From Manihot esculenta (taxonomy: Eukaryota > Streptophyta > Magnoliopsida > Malpighiales > Euphorbiaceae), in assembly GCF_001659605.2 (NCBI RefSeq), contig NC_035171.2, forward strand, positions 644,044 through 708,043: a DNA stretch of 64,000 nucleotides. Direction: 5' to 3'. The notes below the pieces were generated by a model. It was not told where the DNA came from. It saw only the letters and a list, made by a program, of their open reading frames with translations, and searched no databases. This document shows positions 56,521 to 64,000 of this stretch, piece by piece (the first letter of the stretch is position 1; each line of letters begins with the position of its first letter). A program made the position numbers and the translations under genes.

Positions 56521-59500
56521 TTCAGCATTGAGTATGAGAAGGTTCTCGAGATAAAAGAAAGAGAAAAAAAAAAGGAGAGAAAATGTTTTAAGAGATTCGT
56601 TCTGATACTATTTTAGACTAATGGTAAACAGTAATTTTATTAAAAGTGAATTCAAAATATGTACTAAGTACACTTATAAACCAATTTATAAAGTGTACAT
56701 ATACGGAAGAATCTAAATGAAGCTATTAGAATCTTCTACACTAAGCCTAACTCTACATGCTAACAAAATATATTTTTATAAAAATAATATATGAAAAGTT
56801 AACCACTAAAATAAAGGATGTTAATTGACTTTTTCCAGGCAAATTAATATATTAACATTTTAGCTGTGAGTCGCGGCAAATACACATCACAAGTCATGCC
56901 ATGCCATGTGCCGGCCATCAGCCTCACATGGCATAAGATCTGATGTGTGACTGGGTATACCAACTCCTGGTTGGGCATATTCCTTTTGTTTTTGTATTTA
57001 CCTAATCTTTTTTTTTTCTTTTAATTTCCTAATGCTCTACGTCTTCTTCTTCTGTGATTCTTAATGCATATATTTTCACATCAATGTTTGGAATTTTTAA
57101 AATACCTTCTTAATTAACTGGAATCTGATAAATGAAGGAGAAAATTATGCGAAACAAATATTATTATAATTTAAATTATTTTAAATAAGATGTATAGCCC
57201 AAATATTTTTAACTAATACTACAATTGAAGTCCCCTAAAACTAAATGGCTTCTTTTTCTGGATGATTTTTCACTTCATGTCATTTATTTTCGTCTTCCTC
57301 TAATTTTCCCTAATGGATTTTTCATCTTAATTATCATATGCATCTTATCCTTGATGCTTGCTGCGATATGGTTTTTAATTTTGTAATCTGGGATGCGTAG
57401 TGCTAAAAATAGATTGGGCTTTTTTACAATGGCCAGAAAGGCTATAATCGAACTCTCAACTTTACATAGAAAAAAACTCATCACAATACTCGTTGTTTTT
57501 TTTCTAATGATATTGAAATGCCTATGTTATTATCCTTGATGTTGTCATACTTGCTTGAGTTTAGCTATTATATTCCCCTTGTATTTCTGTTGGACAGTTG
57601 GAACTTATATTATTCAGGAAAAATTGCTCCTACATGGATGAATTTTTCCCTGAAAATGAAAGATGACAAGGAGACTGATAAAATTTAGAATTAAGAAGGA
57701 AGTCCATATTAAATTACTCATAGCGTTCCTGTATTTCTTGTTGAGCTCCGGTATGCTTATGCTGTAGCTTCAGCTATGCGTGCAGCACATTAATTCTTCG
57801 GAAAGGTTCATTCTTTGCACTGAAATCAGTATCCAAACTAACTTTAGTAAGATTTTGAGATGCCATATAGATTTTGCCATGTGGTGGTTTATTTGACTGA
57901 GAAAACTAAGGATTTAAATTGGGGAGCTGCTGCATATTCTGCCAAACTGTATTCTTGCAACTGAAAATCTCAATGGATAGATATTCGATCTCATCCCTAT
58001 TAATGTCTCAGTGGAGAATGAAGATGTTGGATGAAGCTACAGCCAACAATATCCCTAATTGGGAAACCGAGTAGATACGAGTGCAGTCCAGGTGATCAAG
58101 CCCATATAACTTTATTTTTCGGATGGGTGAAACTTTGATCCATAGCCATGGTTTAGAATTCTTAGGCTAATTATTTCTCAAAACAAGGGTTACGGTAATA
58201 TAGAGGTGTAAATTAACTATAGGATTACAAAGTGCAGTCTTGGGCGCTTAGGAAAACACATGAGAAATTTTATTCTCCCTTCATCTTCGGCAGATGAAAA
58301 ATTGAGAGAGATGAATTAATGTATATGGCTACATGGCAAAGCTTAACGCTCTAAACATTAATATTGCAGAACAGAAATGAGGTGCATCTCCTAGTCAGCC
58401 TAGCCTGTAAAGTAATGAAGTGTTTTGTCCACGTATGCAAACGTAAGTTGCATATGGAAGGCAATTTATTAAAAGAAAAATCTACTAAGATTGCATTTAT
58501 ACTGGTAGGTGTTTTGCGGGAATTGGAGTGGATAGGGACACAATTAAAATTTATACTCATTAAAAAATATTAATTTCATTAAAGACTGTAATTTTTACAA
58601 CAAAGAAAAAAGTATATTTAAATATAAATATTTTCTCCAATTATTTTTTCTGCTTGACTTTTAATTTGCACTCATTATTTAAATGCACAAGAGGGCTAGA
58701 CGGCTATTTATAATTGAAAAAACTTGGCCCTCAGGTTCAAATGGAAAAGTTAGAATTTTATCAACACTTGCTACTTTTATAAGATGACACTCTGGCTAAG
58801 TGAGGCAAGTATCAAGAAGTTTCTGCCTTTACATTTTATGCATGTTGTTTATTTATGGGCTTTGGATAAAGTTTTGGACTTTAAATTAATCAGTGATGAG
58901 TTTTTAAGATGTTTGAGTATTTTCAATGGCATTTTTGACAGTTATAAGAAGTATCGAAAAGACAACAAGCTTTGTTTATTGGTGCGTATTTGGATGAGGA
59001 AATTGAGATGCAGCGAAGCATTGATTGAAGGGGATTGGATTGGGATGGATTTGAAGTTGAATATTATAAATTTTTGCGATGTATGATAAAGCAGTAACAG
59101 TGGTGGTAATGAACAATGTCCACGATAACTACAGGGTTGCTGTAGCATGGAGGTGGTGGTGGTGGCGACAAGAATGGAAGTGAGAGATATTTGTGTTGAT
59201 GGTGAAGATGGCAGAAGGTAATTTCTGGTGGTGACGATTTGGCAGAGATAGGTGGTCCACTGTTGGTCCTGTGGTGTTACTAGGGCCAACACAGCACTAT
59301 GTTAGATGAAATGCAAATAATATAGAATGCTCGTAAATGGAATTAGCATCAAGTGTTAAATACTTTCTGAAGGGCAGGCGTGTCTACAAATGTCCATTTT
59401 AAGCGTTTGAATTAGATGCTGAACCTTCTTTCAAGCTCGAGATTTTCCTTAGTAGAATAGAAAGCTAGTGCGTTGGGCACTTAATGATGTCTGATTGGTG

Positions 59501-60006
59501 CTTTTGTTGCGGTCCACTTCCAGGACATGACGTTAACCCCATCTCTCTTTCTTTGTGCATAATTGTAAGAAGCACATGGTATAATAATATATAACACAGT
59601 ACCTACTTTTTCCCCCTTTCTTTTTTTTTCGCGAAGTCAGTATCTAGTAAACTGTATACGGGATACAAGGTTGTAAGAGAATAGTTTAAATATCAAAACA
59701 TACAGTTGATTCCAAGTCGTGACTTAAAGAAAGTGCAAGAGATTGAGCTGAGCTTGTCAAAATAAATTTCTACAGAGCATTGATTTTCATAAACCAAAGG
59801 AGATGGGATGATACGTATTCTGAAGGCAATACAAGCAAATAGGAAGAGGAGGGGGACTGGGTAGCCATTCCTGGTGGTGGAGCCGACCACTTAAAGAATG
59901 TTAGGTTCACGAGGCTTTTTCCAATAGGCCCATACTCCACAAACGCAGTCCATGAAATGAGCCTATTTTCTATTTCTTGATAGGGTTGCGGTCGGTCCCC
60001 TGAGGT

Positions 60007-60022
60007 GGGGGGGGGGGGGGGG
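60007..60022 (+). repeat. Homopolymer run of 16 G
   Basis: An uninterrupted G run. Its length is uncertain in most sequencing technologies. Confidence 0.9.
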
Positions 60023-60128
60023 CTTCACTTAGTGCCTTAGTGGGGGACGTATATCCTTAACCTATTTCTTTATCGTCCATATTCATGGCCAAAACACCAC
60101 TTTGCCCTTCCCCACATTCACGGATAAG

Positions 60129-60155
60129 TTTATTATTATTATTATTATTATTATT
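60129..60155 (+). repeat. (TTA)n microsatellite
   Basis: Nine perfect TTA units. Confidence 0.9.
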
Positions 60156-60232
60156 CTCATTTTACTTACCCCATTATTTATTTCTTTTATTTTATAAAAA
60201 AAAAATACTCCAATTTAAGTTTATATGCTAAG

Positions 60233-60253
60233 ATATATATATATATATATATA
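60233..60253 (+). repeat. (AT)n microsatellite
   Basis: About ten AT units within AT-rich DNA. Confidence 0.9.
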
Positions 60254-61824
60254 ATCATCTATCACCAAAACTAAAACTTTTAAGTTTTTATATATTATTT
60301 TTTCAAAAAGTTAAGAGCTATTCTTTATTATATAAATTTTCGTATTATTAGTGATATTAATTACAGAATTCTTCCAAAACAAGGGTCATAAATTTATTTA
60401 GAAAATAAATAAAGATATCATTTTAAAAAATAAATTCTAACTCAACAATTTTACTATTTTTGGCTGATTAGTTAATAGCTGCCTTCTTAAATAACAAATG
60501 CAGAACTAGATTTAGTTTATGAGGAATGATGGCATTAGTAATGTTCTCTGGAAATTTTCATAAAAAATTAATAATAAAAAATTATCTTCAGGGGAATAAA
60601 GTTTCAGAGAGAAGAAAAGGCATAGAATAGAAAACATGCGGGGGCGTGAACAAGTCTATGGTTGTCGGGAAAGAGAGACATGCAAGCATCTCACGTGACA
60701 CATATTTCGCTATCGTCCTCACTATGCACACAGAAGAAGTAGTGAGAGAGAAAAAGGAAGAGAAGGTGATGAGTGATTGAGGAAGAGCAATGGCAATAAA
60801 AGGTAAGCAAAAAGGCTGCAGCAGAGAGCTAATTCACTTATCTCTTCCCTTTGATATTTTCCCTCACACACCACAAATGTGGATTTCACTTTGATAATTA
60901 TTGTAATGGCGAATTTTTAGGCCATTTTCTCTGATGTAACTTTAGTTTATCATATTAAAAAAATCATATTTTCCCCTATTTAATATTTAATAATTTGATG
61001 TTTTATTAAGACTTTATTTGATTCGAATTAGTTACGTTTTTAGAAGTGAAATTTCCATAAAATAATTTTTTACAAGTAAAATTCCCGTAAAATAATTTAA
61101 CTAAACGAGAAAAAGTAAATTATTTTATCTCCATTAAAATAAGAAATACTTTTATTCAACTAAATAAATATAATTTTAATTAATACTTTTTAAAAATAAG
61201 TTCTGAATTATTTCGACCAAACAAAACTTAATTTTTTACGAATAAATGTGTTATAATCACTTTTATACACTTGGAAAGTTTTGAAGAAAAAAAAAAAGAT
61301 TTGGTGGTATTCTGTTTCAGTGATTTTCCTTTTTTTTTTCTATATAATTTCTAGTACGGATTGCCATTGAAGATTGTTTAAAGAATAATTGCAAATTTTG
61401 TGGTGTCCTCTGTCGTCAGGTAAATCACCCTCCTCCGCACCGCAATAAAAAAATAAAAAAAATTGAAAATTGAAATTTATTGTTGATCGAGGTGGTGCAT
61501 TGTTGAAAGTAGACAAGGCTGCTACTGGACGTCATAATGCGGATGATATTGCTGTAACGGTTCTTTTCTTAAAAACGTATATTGGTAGGGATTTTCTTTT
61601 CCATAATTCCAGATGTTGCTTTCCACGGAATTAGGACCCTTGATTAACAATTTTTATGCTGTGAGAAGATGATGTTGCGTAAGAAAAGAAAGAAAGCTGT
61701 AGCCAATTTTATTTCAAGTATAAAATCGTTTGATATATACACATTCGATTGTACGTTAAAACACCTGTTGAAAAGATTTTCCCCCCAAAAAGAATTAACT
61801 GTTGAATATGGAGGTGTCCAATTA

Positions 61825-61849
61825 GAAAGAAAGAAAGAAAGAAAGAAAG
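61825..61849 (+). repeat. (GAAA)n microsatellite
   Basis: About six GAAA units. Confidence 0.9.
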
Positions 61850-62318
61850 ACATCATTATGATCATGTTATTGCCCATAAGTTGGTTCACGAGAAGGTAAA
61901 ATGATTGAGCATTCACATGTCTGCTCACTATTTCTGATTTCTCTTTTGATTTATTTGAGCTGACCAACTTTTCATCATTAATCTCTACCAAAACTTTGCT
62001 AATTATATGATTGATTTTGTATACTAAGGTTTGAATTCTTACAACAACTTCTACTACATAAGAACCAACCACTTAATCAGTCTGTCAACTTGCATCTAAT
62101 TCTGTAAAAATTAAGTATTGGAATGCCACCGACATAAATAGGTCCATATGGAATTTTGTAGGCGTTTCTGTATTGTTACACTCGCAGATCACATGCAATT
62201 GTATTTTTATTAGATTCATATCAATATCTAATGGACATAAATAAATAATAATAAGATTGCAGCAAAAATGTTGACCCTAACAGAGCTGAGCTTGACTGCA
62301 CTAGTTAATTTGCTTTGT

Positions 62319-62338
62319 TATTATTATTATTATTATTT
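62319..62338 (+). repeat. (ATT)n microsatellite
   Basis: Six to seven ATT units. Confidence 0.85.
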
Positions 62339-63275
62339 TATCCACTGCATTTTACGAAGCAAGGAGTTTAAATATGAACGGGAAGAAAGAAACAAAACCA
62401 ACATATAAGACAGACAGGCTGCAAGGCGAATCTTCCTTTGCTCCTCTATTTTCTATATATCTTATGAATATATAATTAAGCAATCAGATCAAGATCTTAA
62501 CTTAATTGGAATAAAAAAATTTCTCTTGTTTCCCATTTCTGATTTCTCTATATGTGTGTTTAGACCATGCACAGTCAATCCACAATAATTGCTCCTATAA
62601 AAAAGTGAAATCTTCAACAAATCATGATTTGGGTTCTGAACCTTTTTCTTTTTACATTATTTTAGTCCTACTTTGGAATGTCCAATCAGATTATAATAAA
62701 GTGGGTTTTCTTTAGAATATAGGTTTAGCTGAAGATTGGTTTCTACTTTTCACTGTCCTAGTTTTATTTGTCTTTTTTGTTTAGTTAATGTTTTATTTCC
62801 CTTCTTAAACCAAGACGATTTCTTCACTTTACTTGAAACGTATGGTTCATATATATAATTAAACAGAAACTCTTTAAGTTTTTTAGACGTTGGAGTGTAC
62901 GTACATAGAAACAAAATATTGATGATTGGAGAATACAGTAAATTGCAAAGCAGTAATGAAATTCTAGTGATTTAGAAAGAATCCAATGTCCTAACCAAAT
63001 CATATATATGATGAATACAACCCAAAAGAGTAGAGAAATTAAGTTGTAACCCAAAACTCTTACAATATACTATATCATTAAATATTTATATCTAAAATAT
63101 TGAAATAAAATAAAATAAAATATTATCCTTTTAGGTAAGAATTGACAAGGGCACAAGAGGCCCAGCTTAGCTTCAAAAGAAAATGGAATACAGTCTGTTA
63201 CGAACAACCCACTTGCTAATAGCTGGTTTCTACTTTCTACTGCACCCCCACTAGCCATGCCATACTCCTCCCCCC

Positions 63276-63282
63276 TATAAAT
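63276..63282 (+). promoter_or_regulatory. TATA box of the aspartyl protease gene
   Basis: CCCTATAAATC lies about 75 bases before the ATG at 63354, a normal distance for a plant promoter with a short leader. Confidence 0.65.
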
Positions 63283-63353
63283 CTCCACATACCTTTCCCC
63301 TTTTTTACTCTAAACCGTTAAGCTTGACAACCTTCCTTTTCCTCAAAACCACC

Positions 63354-63812
63354 ATGAAACTCCACTTCCTTTCTCTACTTCTTCTCTTTTTTTCTCTAGC
63401 CCAGGGATTGAACCCCAAGTGTAGCACCCAAGACCAAGGCTCAAACCTTCAAGTCTTTCATGTTTACAGCCCATGCTCCCCATTTAGGTCATCCAAGCCA
63501 CTCTCATGGGAAGAGAGCGTGCTCCAAATGCAGGCCAAGGACCAGGCTAGGCTTCAATATTTGTCAAGCTTAGTGGCTGGGAAATCTGTGGTGCCAATTG
63601 CCTCTGGCAGGCAGATCATTCAGAGCCCAACCTATATCGTTAGGGCCAAGATTGGAACCCCAGCCCAGACCTTGCTCTTGGCAGTGGATACTAGCAATGA
63701 TGCTGCTTGGGTTCCTTGCAGTGGCTGCGTTGGGTGTTCCTCTACTGTTTTCGACTCTGCTCAATCTACAACCTTCAAGACCCTTGGCTGCCAAGCTCCT
63801 GAGTGCAATCAG
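63354..63812 (+). CDS. Aspartyl protease (nepenthesin/AED3-like), first exon
   Basis: Exon 1 encodes 153 residues of a pepsin-family protease predicted to be secreted. The start is the ATG at 63354, since it opens a clear signal peptide (residues 1-18, LSLLLLFFSLAQG). A propeptide-like part follows (VFHVYSPCSPFR, SVLQMQAKDQARLQYLSSL), then the mature domain (SPTYIVRAKIGTPAQTLL). The first catalytic aspartate is in DTSNDAAWVPC (D112), the variant typical of this plant group, with cysteines of the nepenthesin-type insertion after it (PCSGCVGC). The exon ends CAATCAG|GTAATTG in phase 0. The second catalytic aspartate must be encoded beyond the window. Related plant proteins are apoplastic and linked to defence; that role is not shown here. 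Confidence 0.92.
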
Positions 63813-64000
63813 GTAATTGATGATTCCCGTTAACTCATAATTTTTGTTCCTTGCGCAGTGGCTGTGTTTTAAAGGAACTTTTCTTTTTCTCGAGGGGACA
63901 AAAGCTCATGTCTGTAGCTTGCAGGACCCAGTGTCAGGAAGTTCACGAGAGTAATAATAAGAGAGAATCTAGAAAGGAGCCACATTCCAACATATCTGTG
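63813..64000 (+). other. First intron of the aspartyl protease gene (to window end)
   Basis: It begins GTAATTGATG. A CTTGCAG at 63918-63924 could be an acceptor, but the following codons do not clearly continue the protein, so the exon 2 start is not called. Confidence 0.5.

Larger units (their letters stand above)
50050..56612 (-). mobile_element. Decayed copia element (minus strand) carrying two solo LTRs
   Basis: Three host pieces remain. At 55935-56520 the minus strand reads a copia Gag start (VSIQLNETNYRGWIQAMKITL, then a KNKLGFVEGKV-like segment in another frame). At 52676-53784 it continues with the Gag zinc-knuckle/IGYPDWFKNKN region. At 50050-50356 it reads the pre-integrase region. 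A degraded tRNA-Met primer-binding site (TAGTATCAGAAC in sense) lies near 56600. Reverse transcriptase is not present. Element limits are approximate. Confidence 0.65.
56613..63275. other. Gene-poor intergenic region
   Basis: Mostly AT-rich DNA. Short open frames (for example 58364-58573 and 58784-59086) have no recognisable domain. No transposon family was identified apart from microsatellites. The first 200 bases may be the copia LTR, but its ends were not resolved. Confidence 0.5.

Noticed and set aside
58784..59086. 100-codon plus-strand frame, and 58364-58573
   Set aside because: No domain recognised and no gene signals; a faint similarity between their ends (W-IG-L) is too weak to call a repeat.
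60780..61430. ATGGCAATAAAAG|GTAAGC and a later AG...CAG|GTAAATC segment resembling short exons
   Set aside because: Consensus-like splice sites but no recognisable protein; could be chance in AT-rich DNA.
1..64000. CRISPR arrays, tRNA and rRNA genes, bacterial-type operons
   Set aside because: None seen. The regularly spaced repeats present are LTR minisatellites and microsatellites; the only tRNA-like sequences are primer-binding sites.

Overview
This is a stretch of dicot plant nuclear DNA. The evidence is intron-containing genes with plant-specific architectures (a MORN-repeat PIP5K, an SHI/SRS zinc-finger gene, an FMN quinone reductase, a nepenthesin-type aspartyl protease), AT-rich intergenic DNA, and several plant LTR-retrotransposon lineages nested in one another. 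The species cannot be fixed from sequence alone; a Euphorbiaceae genome such as cassava is only a guess. No prokaryotic operon, CRISPR array, tRNA or rRNA gene was found.

Layout. 1-11787: nested and rearranged retrotransposon debris. A chromovirus-type LTR fragment (1-1657) interrupts an Athila-like LTR, followed by Athila gag/protease remnants (2162-6666) that carry a Tekay-type solo LTR (4168-6281, 5-bp target duplication). An inverted Athila LTR piece (6667-7290) is fused to a minus-strand Tat-like element (7291-11787). 14013-19892: an SHI/SRS-family gene, broken by a frameshift and by a complete Ty1/copia element with non-canonical TA...TA LTR ends inserted in its first exon. 21458-25942: a complete 8-exon PIP5K on the minus strand, whose predicted coding length (785 aa) closes exactly. 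27874-45318: a four-level nest, Tat element > hAT MITE > almost intact Tekay chromovirus with about 0.5% divergent LTRs > 2.76-kb solo LTR splitting gag from pol. 46281-49041: two tandem minus-strand NADPH:quinone oxidoreductase genes. 50050-56612: a decayed minus-strand copia element carrying two Tekay solo LTRs in opposite orientation. 56613-63275: gene-poor, microsatellite-rich DNA. 63354-end: first exon of an aspartyl protease gene.

The host genes do not form a pathway together. PIP5K acts in membrane phosphoinositide signalling, NQR in quinone redox detoxification, SRS genes are transcriptional regulators, and the protease is predicted to be secreted. The coherent story is the transposon biology: one Tekay LTR family is present as one near-intact element and three solo LTRs, and a related family contributes one more solo LTR and a window-edge LTR copy. 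Target duplications were checked directly for every complete copy.

The least ordinary observations are the palindromic CG-rich motif clusters and the hairpin-forming minisatellite inside the Tekay LTRs, an antisense reading frame with an apparent intron at the 3' side of the pol-deleted Tat element, one-sided transition decay of a Tat LTR, a divergent splice donor in one NQR copy, and two solo LTRs forming a long inverted repeat. I found no convincing new gene system.
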